Positions 1 to 7,390 of a stretch of DNA of 64,000 nucleotides are shown in pieces. The notes beneath the pieces were generated by a model. That model was given only the letters and a program-made list of their open reading frames with translations, ran no database searches and was not told where the DNA came from. Source of the stretch: Flavipsychrobacter sp. (GTDB lineage: Bacteria; Bacteroidota; Bacteroidia; Chitinophagales; Chitinophagaceae); the NCBI GenBank assembly GCA_017849575.1, contig JAFIGV010000014.1:350781-414780 (forward strand). The letters are read 5' to 3'. The first letter of the stretch is position 1; every line of letters begins with the position of its first letter. Both the position numbers and the translations under genes were made by a program.

Positions 1-618
1 ACCAAGATTGATACCGTTGCGCGCGGCATCAAAAGGGCGACAGGGCCCATCGGCCACTGCCTGAAAAGACTGAAACCCACTGAGCACAAATCTTGTAAAC
101 CGGTCAGCTCCCACAACGATTGCATGTCTATACCTGCCTGCCTGCAAATTTCTAAGCGCATATTGGGTAGCTACCACTCCGGAAATACAGGCATGAGCTA
201 CTACTGCAGGTTGCACAGATATACCCAGTGCACCGGCTATCAGGTTTGCGCTGGTGCTCAACAGCAACCTTTCGTCCGCTGCCCTTCCCAGCCATTCTAT
301 ATTTCCCTTGGTGGTAGAAAGAACGAGCAAGGTATCCTTTGCGTCAGGAAGGAAACCAGCCTGTTGCATGGCTGCTTTCGCTGCAAAAACACACATCTGC
401 TCGAAGGGAGAAAGTTCTGGTGCTACCCTGGCCACAGCGGAAATGTCCCTCCATTGTTCGTCACTAAATTTTGAACCCCAAAATGTCGTTGGACTCAGTG
501 CTGGATCTTCAAATCGCTGAATACCTATTTTACCCTGCTTTACGGCATCCCAGTGGGCTTCGGTATCAAGCCCAAGTGCAGAAATGACCTGCGCACCTAC
601 AGCGTAAACGGGTTTCAT
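1..618 (-). CDS. beta-ketoacyl-ACP synthase, 3' part beyond the window
   Basis: Ketosynthase that would condense acyl and malonyl units on an acyl carrier protein. The 206 visible residues run off the left edge and end at the conserved CRPFDAARNGINLG segment; the nucleophile Cys lies near residue 144 in VVAHACISG. The ATG at 618 overlaps the stop of the upstream thioesterase (ATGA), so translation is probably coupled and I prefer it to the in-frame ATG at 633. With the ACP, dehydratase, acyltransferase and thioesterase upstream it resembles the synthases of aryl-polyene/flexirubin clusters rather than housekeeping FabF. The active-site histidines are outside the window, so activity cannot be judged. 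Confidence 0.85.
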   Translation of the reverse strand, partial: MKPVYAVGAQVISALGLDTEAHWDAVKQGKIGIQRFEDPALSPTTFWGSKFSDEQWRDISAVARVAPELSPFEQMCVFAAKAAMQQAGFLPDAKDTLLVLSTTKGNIEWLGRAADERLLLSTSANLIAGALGISVQPAVVAHACISGVVATQYALRNLQAGRYRHAIVVGADRFTRFVLSGFQSFQAVADGPCRPFDAARNGINLG

Positions 619-1043
619 GAGGATTGCAGCCATTTTGCTTTCCAGTTAACCATAAACTCCGGGACGGTAAGCATCAGCTCCATAATGTCGCGTTGCATAA
701 ATACCTGTACAGAACTGCCGGTCGCTACGAGCTCATTCTTTTCTGCATCAAAAACTTTATAGTCAAAAAGGAGCTTAGCTGCGGGAGTATCATGATAAGT
801 GGTCTCTACCCGGATGCGATGTCCGTAACGCAAAATCCGCTTGTAGTCGCACTCAATATGGATGACCGGCACAACAATATTGTTACGATAAAAATCGAGA
901 TATTTTATACCATAGCTTTTCCCAAAAGCCTCGCGCGCATCTTCAAAATACCGAACAAAATGTCCATGCCATACAATGCCGAGCGGATCGGCTTCGCTGA
1001 ATTTGACTTCGGTTTCTAAAATGCTGGACAGTGTTTTTTTCAA
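615..1043 (-). CDS. acyl-CoA/ACP thioesterase, 4-hydroxybenzoyl-CoA thioesterase family
   Basis: Hotdog-fold thioesterase, 142 aa, the usual single-domain length. Residues about 19-37 carry the family signature DPLGIVWHGHFVRYFEDARE, whose Asp is the expected catalytic residue. It should hydrolyse an acyl thioester, probably releasing or editing chains made by the adjacent ketosynthase and dehydratase. The stop overlaps the ketosynthase ATG by one base pattern (ATGA), and the gene sits 9 nt after the DUF4279-like gene, so all belong to one minus-strand operon. Substrate is inferred from context only. Confidence 0.85.
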   Translation of the reverse strand: MKKTLSSILETEVKFSEADPLGIVWHGHFVRYFEDAREAFGKSYGIKYLDFYRNNIVVPVIHIECDYKRILRYGHRIRVETTYHDTPAAKLLFDYKVFDAEKNELVATGSSVQVFMQRDIMELMLTVPEFMVNWKAKWLQSS

Positions 1044-1052
1044 AGCAAATTG

Positions 1053-1478
1053 TTAGTTCAGTTGTGCTCCCTGATTTTCTGCATACCAATATTGTGAGAG
1101 CTCTATATCAAATTTTAAGTCGCCCGCCAGCTTCAGCAGCTTATGGGGTAATGTATCGTACTGCGCCACAATTTTACTATCTGCAAACTGGGTATAATAG
1201 CCGAAATCAAGCTTGCCCTGCAAGGGAAATGACTCCAGCTTCTGAAGCTGCGCGTAATGGGTTTCAAGCCATTGCTGCGCATCTTCCACCAATTGTTTGA
1301 ACTCGGTAAAATCGCCGGCGCTCACATCAAATCCACATACCGCATGATCATAATGCCGCTCTCCATCGCGGGTGGCAACTACGGCATCCTTTTCAACAAT
1401 TTTATAGGGTTGTAGTCCGGTCTTATCTATTATTTCTTCCGACCTGAAATCGCCGGTAATCCAAAGTATGCAGGGCAT
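1053..1478 (-). CDS. DUF4279-like hypothetical protein
   Basis: 141 aa with no signal peptide or membrane segment. The opening (ILWITGDFRSEEIIDKTGL) and the closing stretch (LKLAGDLKFDIELSQYWY) match by eye the pattern of DUF4279 proteins, cytosolic proteins of unknown function. It lies inside the fatty-acid-type operon between a secreted protein and the thioesterase, which is an unusual place for this family; it may be a passenger. No catalytic residues can be named. Confidence 0.6.
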   Translation of the reverse strand: MPCILWITGDFRSEEIIDKTGLQPYKIVEKDAVVATRDGERHYDHAVCGFDVSAGDFTEFKQLVEDAQQWLETHYAQLQKLESFPLQGKLDFGYYTQFADSKIVAQYDTLPHKLLKLAGDLKFDIELSQYWYAENQGAQLN

Positions 1479-1519
1479 TGATTGTAACAGAATTTATTTA
1501 AATGATTGCAACAGACAGT

Positions 1520-2185
1520 TTACTTTTCTTTCCTCCAGTCGCTCCAGTCGTTCTTCATTTCTTTGATCACATTTTTCCAGGCGCCCGCCCAAAAATTTCT
1601 AAAGCCAAATCCACCAGCCTTGCCCTGAACTCTTTTCGTCAACAGTACCGTCTTGCTGCTCATGTCCACAAAAGTCACCCATACCGTAGCATAAGAAGGA
1701 TCGCCTTTTTCTTCGCCCTTTCTCATTCCTTCTACAAAAAAGATCAGTCCTATACCTTTGTTCCCCGCGAAGCTGTACTTTTTTACTAAGGCGGAAATCT
1801 TAGTCTCATCGAGCCGCGGATAATCATCCATGCTGGTTGAGAAAAACTCCTTTTTAGAGATGGCATTATTCACCTTTTCTACTACGTCGATCGCATAAGA
1901 CACTTCCGTACGGTTGGTAGCATCGGCTATCTTAAAATTTTTCTGCTCGTTGCTGCTTACAAACATATCGTTCCATGCGGGGATATACTTTTCCTTCATG
2001 GCATTGTTAGTCACCTCACCGGCGTCTTTCCATTGCGCCGCCTCACCTATGAATTTTGCCTGTGTAAAGTCGAGGCCCAAAAAAGTGAGTTCCACCTCGC
2101 CTTTAAAAATATCCTGACGCGAAGCCTGAGCAAATGCTGTTGCAGCAGTGCAGATCATCATGGCAAAGAACAGAAGCTTTTTCAT
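1520..2185 (-). CDS. secreted hypothetical protein in the fatty-acid cluster
   Basis: 221 aa starting with a clear signal peptide (MKKLLFFAMMICTAATAFAQ, cleavage after about residue 19). The mature part is mixed alpha/beta, ends in a Lys/Trp-rich segment (NDWSDWRKEK) and has no motif I recognise. It is 11 nt after the dehydratase gene on the same strand. Aryl-polyene clusters commonly contain periplasmic LolA-like carriers, but I see no convincing LolA pattern here, so no function is assigned. Confidence 0.7.
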   Translation of the reverse strand: MKKLLFFAMMICTAATAFAQASRQDIFKGEVELTFLGLDFTQAKFIGEAAQWKDAGEVTNNAMKEKYIPAWNDMFVSSNEQKNFKIADATNRTEVSYAIDVVEKVNNAISKKEFFSTSMDDYPRLDETKISALVKKYSFAGNKGIGLIFFVEGMRKGEEKGDPSYATVWVTFVDMSSKTVLLTKRVQGKAGGFGFRNFWAGAWKNVIKEMKNDWSDWRKEK

Positions 2186-2196
2186 TGTTTATTGTT

Positions 2197-2634
2197 TTAA
2201 GCGTTTAGCATTTCTTTTTGCAAAAATATCTTCAGCTCACAACTCGCAATTTCTTTTCCTCCGAGGGTTACTACCGCCTGCACGATATGAGCGTTGAGCA
2301 CCTGATGCAAAATTGAGATTTTAGTGGTGATGGTATCTCCTGTACGGGGCAAAGCATGTATCTGCAAACCTTTTAAAGCCCCAATAAATCCAACGGGTGC
2401 TTCCTTTCCCTCCTGACTTGCCTTGTAACCCGTTCCCGCCGCTGCTGTCTGCGCCATATTTTCGATGATGCCCGGTTCGGTAAAACATCCGTCTTCCACA
2501 AATAAATGACCTTCGCGCACGGTGAAAGACGTGACGGAGGTTTGATCATCAGCCTCCTCCACAGCGTCTATCATCACAAACGGTGGCCGCTGCGGGATAA
2601 AGGGTAAAACCTGGTCCTGAATCATGTCTTCCAA
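2197..2634 (-). CDS. 3-hydroxyacyl-ACP dehydratase, FabZ-like hotdog protein
   Basis: 145 aa with the FabZ/FabA-type opening FIPQRPPFVMIDAV, in which the catalytic His of FabZ (PHRxPFL) is replaced by Gln, and the helix FTEPGIIENMAQTAAA that carries the acidic catalytic residue. It would dehydrate 3-hydroxyacyl-ACP during chain elongation. The Gln substitution is typical of accessory dehydratases in aryl-polyene-type clusters. The start overlaps the end of the acyltransferase gene by 13 bases, consistent with one operon. Confidence 0.8.
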   Translation of the reverse strand: MEDMIQDQVLPFIPQRPPFVMIDAVEEADDQTSVTSFTVREGHLFVEDGCFTEPGIIENMAQTAAAGTGYKASQEGKEAPVGFIGALKGLQIHALPRTGDTITTKISILHQVLNAHIVQAVVTLGGKEIASCELKIFLQKEMLNA

Positions 2635-3509
2635 AAGTCAAAATAGTTAAACCATTGTGCGGGATATTGCCTGAGTCTTCTCTCCACCTCCACTACATAG
2701 TCGTCAAGCATCCGCTCCATCCCTTCCGTTCCCCTGCCTTCGTAAATCCGGGCAGGTTCTGCATAAAAATGGTAGTGAAAATTAGTTTCTTTAAAAGCAA
2801 AAACAAAACACACGGGAGCCTTTAACTTGGCAGCAAGGATGAAGGGACCTGCGGGAAAATGTGCCGGTGCACCGATAAAATCGTGCGTCATGGTGCGCTG
2901 CTCCGGACGAAAACGGTCGCCATGCAGGCAGATCAGTTCGTTTCGCGCCAGCGCTGCTGAGATTTCGTAGATATGGGAAAGATCGTCTTTGATAAGGATG
3001 ACGTTGAAGGATCTCTTGCTTTCAAACTGATCCATATATTCTTTCATTTGCTGCTCCTCACCATCATACATCACAATATTGATCGGCGCTTCTACCATTT
3101 TTAGCAGATGACCTGCCACCTCCCAGTTGCCCAGATGAGCACTGAGTAAAATGCCTCCCTTGCCTTCTTCTACCAGTTGTTGGATATGGTGTACGCCTTC
3201 GTGTGTAAAGCTAAGCTGACTACCGATGCCGGCAAGTACAGCAATCTTATCAATGAGTGTCTGACCGAAAATGATGATATTTTTCCGGATCAGTTGTGTG
3301 GTTTGCTTTTTGTCAAAACCCAGCCGATCGGCATATAGACTTCGTAGCGGGCGCGTAGCAGCGGGGACAAACCAGCGATAGTATAGCGTAACAAAATGCA
3401 GCAAGCCATAGGCGGGTTTTAGGCCACCACTTCTTAACAAACCCACAAAGATCCTGTACCCCAGTTTAGAACCACGGGAGCGGCCCTCCCATGCTGGCTG
3501 ATCAGGCAT
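2622..3509 (-). CDS. LpxL/HtrB-family acyltransferase
   Basis: 295 aa lysophospholipid/lipid A acyltransferase-like protein. The catalytic HxxxxE block is visible as HLGNWEVAG near residue 125, followed by the substrate-pocket motif HGDRFRPE near 198. It is expected at the inner-membrane face, moving an acyl chain from ACP to a lipid or sugar. It overlaps the ACP gene upstream by 8 bases and the dehydratase downstream, so it is part of the same biosynthetic operon. In aryl-polyene pathways such enzymes attach the polyene to its lipid anchor; here that role is inferred. Confidence 0.85.
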   Translation of the reverse strand: MPDQPAWEGRSRGSKLGYRIFVGLLRSGGLKPAYGLLHFVTLYYRWFVPAATRPLRSLYADRLGFDKKQTTQLIRKNIIIFGQTLIDKIAVLAGIGSQLSFTHEGVHHIQQLVEEGKGGILLSAHLGNWEVAGHLLKMVEAPINIVMYDGEEQQMKEYMDQFESKRSFNVILIKDDLSHIYEISAALARNELICLHGDRFRPEQRTMTHDFIGAPAHFPAGPFILAAKLKAPVCFVFAFKETNFHYHFYAEPARIYEGRGTEGMERMLDDYVVEVERRLRQYPAQWFNYFDFWKT

Positions 3510-3756
3510 TGACGGCTTCTAATCGGTTGGAAACGTAGTTGTAGAAATCCTGAATGGTTACCATGGTCTGGAAATCTTCAGGCTTTACCTTAAATCCGAA
3601 ATTTTGTTCAATGGCCACTACAAGGTCGATGTAGTCCAGGCTGTCGAGGTCGAGTGTAGCTTTGAGATCAGCTTCCGGCGTTATAGCCTGCTCATCCACC
3701 TCAAAATCTTCCACCATAAAGGCATTAATGCGAGAAATAATTTCCTGCTGATTCAT
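3502..3756 (-). CDS. acyl carrier protein
   Basis: 84 aa acidic ACP with the phosphopantetheine attachment site in LDLDSLDYIDLVVAIE; the Ser of DSL is near residue 38. It should carry the growing chain for the ketosynthase, dehydratase and acyltransferase of this cluster. It is the first gene of the minus-strand operon and has a -7 promoter box about 90 nt upstream. Its sequence is divergent from typical housekeeping AcpP, fitting a dedicated pathway ACP. Confidence 0.9.
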   Translation of the reverse strand: MNQQEIISRINAFMVEDFEVDEQAITPEADLKATLDLDSLDYIDLVVAIEQNFGFKVKPEDFQTMVTIQDFYNYVSNRLEAVNA

Positions 3757-3842
3757 ATATGCTCCGTTTGCTTTCTTTTGGGGTAAATATTCAATGATAA
3801 AAATAACAAAACTGCTTTCGATTGCCCTTTACCAATGGGGAG

Positions 3843-3870
3843 CAAAGTTATAAAAATTGAACTTTATAAC
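3843..3870 (-). promoter_or_regulatory. promoter of the ACP operon overlapped by an inverted repeat
   Basis: Reading the minus strand, positions 3850-3843 give TAACTTTG, an exact match to the Bacteroidota -7 box TAnnTTTG. A perfect 8-bp inverted repeat (GTTATAAA at 3847-3854, TTTATAAC at 3863-3870) overlaps its upstream side and could be an operator. No good -33 TTG is visible. The predicted transcript starts near 3836, giving a leader of about 80 nt before the ACP gene. The interval 3871-4013 shows nothing else. Confidence 0.5.
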
Positions 3871-4013
3871 AGAAAAATTCACTGATAGTTGGACAATACG
3901 CTCCCTATCTGACAGAATAAAAAAACTGCACGAAACTCACGAAGATCTGAACCGGGCCCGGTTTGATGCTCCGGCAAAAGTTACTTGTTGCTGTTCTGAA
4001 AAAAATGAAGCGG

Positions 4014-4277
4014 CTAAAAGTGGATATCTATAATGCTGTGCAGCGGTATGAGCATGCCCCCTTTCAGTTGAAGATATCCATCGGTGAGCGACCAGACGGT
4101 CGTTTCTACTTCTTTGGGGCCCTGAGTGGTTTCGAAGATAATGTGTGTCTTTCCCTTGTATTCGTTACCGAGACGAACAGCGTATTCCAATTCTTTTTTC
4201 CAGCGCTCAGTATTATCAACAAAGGCGGGAACGATTTTATAAAGCGGAATGTCCTCTTTGGCAATCACAGCAGACAT
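4014..4277 (-). CDS. small conserved-looking hypothetical protein
   Basis: 87 aa, soluble, no signal peptide. It starts MSAVIAKEDIPLYKIVPAF and ends in a beta-rich part (LQLKGGMLIPLHSIIDIHF). The repeated pattern of a short helix followed by strands suggests a small barrel-like fold, but I recognise no family. It is divergent from the gene at 4474, with about 200 nt between them. Confidence 0.6.
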   Translation of the reverse strand: MSAVIAKEDIPLYKIVPAFVDNTERWKKELEYAVRLGNEYKGKTHIIFETTQGPKEVETTVWSLTDGYLQLKGGMLIPLHSIIDIHF

Positions 4278-4358
4278 AGGAAGTGTTTTGTAACCTAAGT
4301 TAAAACAATTTTTATCGCAAGATGGTTGGGCCGTTCACTAAATGCACTTTTTAACGGA

Positions 4359-4405
4359 TACTTTTGTTTTGTCCCTGAGTTGTGTAGCTTTGTTATCCCT
4401 GAGTT
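4359..4405 (+). promoter_or_regulatory. tandem duplicated promoter segment
   Basis: Two exact -7 boxes, TACTTTTG (4359-4366) and TAGCTTTG (4385-4392), are each followed by the same 10-mer TCCCTGAGTT (4372-4381 and 4396-4405). The unit of -7 box plus initially transcribed region therefore appears twice at about 24-26 bp spacing. Both would transcribe toward the small gene at 4474. It is either a duplicated promoter or a pair of repressor half-sites. Confidence 0.5.
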
Positions 4406-4473
4406 AACCCCTGCAACCCACGCTCTCTATCGTTCAACAGGAGATTACCTTCGAAAAATAAAATTGAACGCCC

Positions 4474-4734
4474 ATGTATATCTACTATTTTTTGGATCAG
4501 GAAGAAGTTGCTCCACGCCACTTTCAAAGAATATCAGATAAGGCTGCCCTCTGCACCAGTAAGATCAAAGAATACGGAGAGGTCATTGACCACGCCGACG
4601 GAGCGATGGTGCTGACCTACCAAACTGAGAACGACAGCATCTTTGTGCGCGATACCAGTGCAGCGCGTGTGGTTCGAAAGATTGTTTCCGAAATGAAAGC
4701 ACTTGGGTTAAAGATCAGTTTGCTGCCTGCCTGA
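4474..4734 (+). CDS. small hypothetical protein
   Basis: 86 aa, soluble, beginning MYIYYFLDQEEVAPRHFQ and containing a strand-rich middle (GAMVLTYQTENDSIFVRD) and a C-terminal helix (AARVVRKIVSEMKALGL). No recognisable motif. Two promoter boxes lie 80-110 nt upstream. It converges on the dioxygenase gene with a 3-nt gap. Coding status is supported by the promoter and the compositional look rather than by homology. Confidence 0.6.
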   Translation: MYIYYFLDQEEVAPRHFQRISDKAALCTSKIKEYGEVIDHADGAMVLTYQTENDSIFVRDTSAARVVRKIVSEMKALGLKISLLPA

Positions 4735-4737
4735 AAA

Positions 4738-5634
4738 TCAGCCTGCACTCCACTTTACCGAGGTCATGCTAAGTGAGCCGGCAATGAGCTGATCGTTAAA
4801 TATTTCGGGCTCGTCTGTCCTGGCTTGTAAGCCAAGCACGTACATCAAAGGATAGTAATGATCCGGCGTAGGCACCGCCAGTTTTGCAGCCGCACCAAGC
4901 CGATCGTACCTGATAAGCGCATCGTGGTTGCCTGAGCGTATATGTTTTTTAAAAAGTTCGTTCATTTCTATTGCCCAATCGAAGCCATAGGGCTCGTTGA
5001 TCGCTGAAAATCCACCTGACGGCAAGCGTATCCGGCCCAAATTGTGCACCATATTACCACTTGCCAAAATCAAGACACCTCGTTTGCGGAGTGCCGCCAG
5101 TTCCTTCCCAAGGTCATAATGGTACTGCGCGGGCTGTTGATAATCTATACTCAATTGTAACACCGGAATCTTCGCCTCAGGATACATTTGTTTCACCACA
5201 CTCCAGGCTCCATGGTCCAATCCCCAGTCATGATCGAGCGCTACAGAAGTTTGCCGGATAAGCGATGCCGTTTCCTGCGCCCATGACGTGCTACCCGGCG
5301 CCGGATATTCTACCTCATACAGTTCTTTCGAAAATCCACCGAAATCATGAATCGTACGCGGATGCTCCATAGCGGTAACTGCAGTGCCCTTGGTGAGCCA
5401 GTGTGCCGAAATGACAAGTACCGCTTCAGGGACAGGTATAGACTGCGCCATTTGTTTCCAGCGTCGGGTAAATTCGTTATCCTCTATACCATTGGTAGGC
5501 GATCCATGACCGACAAACAATACCGGCATCGTTGCATTTTGCCGGGATAAACTGGCAGTAAAACCCTTCAGATCAGAAAGTGTGTGCATGGCTCCGGCTG
5601 TAGCTATGATGTTTAAAAAATGTCTTCTCTTCAT
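4738..5634 (-). CDS. DODA-type extradiol aromatic-ring-opening dioxygenase
   Basis: About 298 aa, YgiD/4,5-DOPA dioxygenase family (class III, zinc or iron dependent). Seen: VLFVGHGSPTNG with the first metal-ligand His, SAHW, the catalytic-type ALDHDWGLDHGAWSV segment, and LASGNMVHNLG. The ATG at 5634 is chosen over 5685 because a -7 box lies between them. The N-terminus KRRHFLNIIATAGA resembles a Tat signal, which is unusual for this mostly cytosolic family and suggests export. Natural substrate is unknown; the family acts on catechol-like compounds. Confidence 0.85.
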   Translation of the reverse strand: MKRRHFLNIIATAGAMHTLSDLKGFTASLSRQNATMPVLFVGHGSPTNGIEDNEFTRRWKQMAQSIPVPEAVLVISAHWLTKGTAVTAMEHPRTIHDFGGFSKELYEVEYPAPGSTSWAQETASLIRQTSVALDHDWGLDHGAWSVVKQMYPEAKIPVLQLSIDYQQPAQYHYDLGKELAALRKRGVLILASGNMVHNLGRIRLPSGGFSAINEPYGFDWAIEMNELFKKHIRSGNHDALIRYDRLGAAAKLAVPTPDHYYPLMYVLGLQARTDEPEIFNDQLIAGSLSMTSVKWSAG

Positions 5635-5645
5635 AGAAGCTTCTG

Positions 5646-5663
5646 CAAATCTAACTACATTTG
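5646..5663. promoter_or_regulatory. back-to-back divergent promoter boxes
   Basis: Two exact -7 boxes lie head to head: minus-strand TAGATTTG (5653-5646) for the dioxygenase, 11 nt before its ATG, and plus-strand TACATTTG (5656-5663) pointing to the thioredoxin-ApbE operon with a leader of about 120 nt. Together they form a near-palindrome with CAAAT and ATTTG arms. One protein could sit on both. Confidence 0.5.
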
Positions 5664-5787
5664 AAGGGATGCAGGTATTAGGCACCCCGTAGTGGAAAAA
5701 ACAGCATATGAGCAGCTTAAATAGCTTATCCTTAACGTTTTGAGGCGCGCTTATTGACTTATTTAAAGCGAAACAAAACGTCCCGAA

Positions 5788-6231
5788 ATGAAACGATTAA
5801 GCATTCTTTTATCCGCAGCAGGTATACTATTATTAAGCTCCGCAGGCTGGAGCACCGATTTTTCGAAAGCACAGAAAGTAGCCGAGCGCGAGCATAAATA
5901 CATTTTGTTGAAATTCTCCGGGTCGGACTGGTGTATCCCCTGCATTCGTATGGAAAAGAACATTTTCAGTCAGGATACTTTTCAGGATTTTGCTCAGGAA
6001 AATCTCGTGATGGTGAATGCAGACTTTCCCCGATTGAAGAAAAACATGCCCGAAAAGGCGATAGCAAAGCAAAATGAAACGCTGGCAGAACAGTATGATA
6101 AAGAGGGACATTTTCCCTACACGGTGCTCCTCGATGCTGATGGCAAGGTTTTAAAGGTTTGGGATGGCGACCCCGGCATTAGTCCGGTGGATTTCATCGA
6201 ACAAATCGACGCAGTAAAGCATGCTGATTGA
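5788..6231 (+). CDS. exported thioredoxin-fold protein
   Basis: 147 aa with a signal peptide (MKRLSILLSAAGILLLSSAG) and a thioredoxin-like domain. The redox motif is CIPC in SGSDWCIPCIRMEK near residue 50, and the cis-Pro region is HFPYTVLL. This layout (GSDWCxxC) is typical of the periplasmic thioredoxin_7/DUF255-like group. The 3' end overlaps the ApbE gene by 11 bases, so the two are translationally linked. It probably keeps cysteines of an extracytoplasmic partner reduced; the Cys-rich DUF4266 protein two genes on is a candidate. Confidence 0.85.
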   Translation: MKRLSILLSAAGILLLSSAGWSTDFSKAQKVAEREHKYILLKFSGSDWCIPCIRMEKNIFSQDTFQDFAQENLVMVNADFPRLKKNMPEKAIAKQNETLAEQYDKEGHFPYTVLLDADGKVLKVWDGDPGISPVDFIEQIDAVKHAD

Positions 6232-7171
6232 CACAAGCACGGAACTAAGCCAATATTCAAGACTTACCCGCCTCATGGGTAATCGGTTCGGGATCACGGT
6301 GGTCTCGACTGATGCTCAGGAGGCGGATTTTTTTATAGATGCTGCCATCGGCGAAATCCGGAGAATTGAAGATGTATTGACTACGTTTAAGGAAAGCAGC
6401 GAAACAAATCAAATCAATGCTGCTGCCGGCTTGCATCCAGTATCGGTAAGCGAAGAAGTGTTTCAACTGATAAAACGCGCTCAGCGAATCTCAGCACTCA
6501 CACAGGGCGCATTCGATATTAGCTACGGTGGCACAGATAAGCGGCTATGGAACTTCGACACACATATGCAGTGTCTGCCCGATGCCCAACAGGCAAAAGC
6601 GGCAGTCAGAAAGATTGACTATCGCAAGGTGATTCTGGACGAAACGGAGCGCACTGTATTGTTGAGAGAAAAAGGCATGCGTATCGGCTTTGGGGGCATC
6701 GGTAAAGGCTATGCGGCAGAAAAAGCAAAAAGATTGCTGCAGAAAATGGGCGTAGCCAGTGGTGTCGTCAATGCTGCAGGCGACCTTGCTGCCTGGGGCA
6801 AAAGACCCGATGGATCGGCCTGGACCGTAGGCATTGCCGATCCGAATTCAAAATGGCTTCCGTTTTCCCATCTCGATATTTCCGACATGGCTGTGGCCAC
6901 TTCCGGCAATTATGAAAAATTTGTAATGATCGACGGCAAACGTTATGCTCACACTATTGACCCGCGCACGGGTTTGCCCGTAGAAGGCATAAAAAGCACA
7001 ACCATCATTTGCCCCAATGCAGAGATTGCCGATGCGATGACTACGCCCGTCATGATCATGGGCATACGCGCCGGCCTTGATATGATTAACCAGATGCGCG
7101 ACATCGCCTGCATCATCATTGACGACAATAACACCCTCTTCACCTCGAAAAACATCAGGACCATAAGATGA
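6221..7171 (+). CDS. apbE: FAD:protein FMN transferase (ApbE family)
   Basis: 316 aa ApbE-family enzyme, which transfers FMN from FAD to a Thr/Ser of a target protein. Seen: MGNRFGITV opening, FDISYG, GFGGIGKGYAAEKA, NAAGDLAAWG, the HTIDPRTGLPV motif and the metal-site segment IADAMTTPVMIMG. Most ApbE proteins are exported lipoproteins, but this one shows no signal peptide or lipobox from either near start, so it may act in the cytoplasm or be misstarted. No flavinylation motif of the DxxSGAT type is seen in its operon partners. Confidence 0.9.
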   Translation: MLIDTSTELSQYSRLTRLMGNRFGITVVSTDAQEADFFIDAAIGEIRRIEDVLTTFKESSETNQINAAAGLHPVSVSEEVFQLIKRAQRISALTQGAFDISYGGTDKRLWNFDTHMQCLPDAQQAKAAVRKIDYRKVILDETERTVLLREKGMRIGFGGIGKGYAAEKAKRLLQKMGVASGVVNAAGDLAAWGKRPDGSAWTVGIADPNSKWLPFSHLDISDMAVATSGNYEKFVMIDGKRYAHTIDPRTGLPVEGIKSTTIICPNAEIADAMTTPVMIMGIRAGLDMINQMRDIACIIIDDNNTLFTSKNIRTIR

Positions 7172-7380
7172 AAAGAATGCGCAAAATCAGCTTGCTCCTG
7201 CTGCTGCCACTGACATCCTGCGTGCCGGTAAAAGAATACCAGAAGCAATATATCAACGATGCAGAAATGCAGCTCTCTGCACGAAAGACGGAACGATTTG
7301 AAAACAGCTTTCAATCTTACCGCGAAGGCGCAGCGGGCGCAAACGGCGGTAAAACGGGAGGCGGATGCGGATGCAACTAA
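7168..7380 (+). CDS. DUF4266 small lipoprotein
   Basis: 70 aa with a lipoprotein signal (LLLLLPLTSC, lipid-anchor Cys near residue 18) and a C-terminal Gly-rich Cys tail GGKTGGGCGCN. This matches the DUF4266 family, found beside DUF3570 proteins. Its ATG overlaps the ApbE stop (ATGA). The terminal CGC pair could bind metal or be redox active, possibly served by the thioredoxin in the operon; that is inference. Confidence 0.8.
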   Translation: MKRMRKISLLLLLPLTSCVPVKEYQKQYINDAEMQLSARKTERFENSFQSYREGAAGANGGKTGGGCGCN

Positions 7381-7390
7381 ATAAGCGCTC

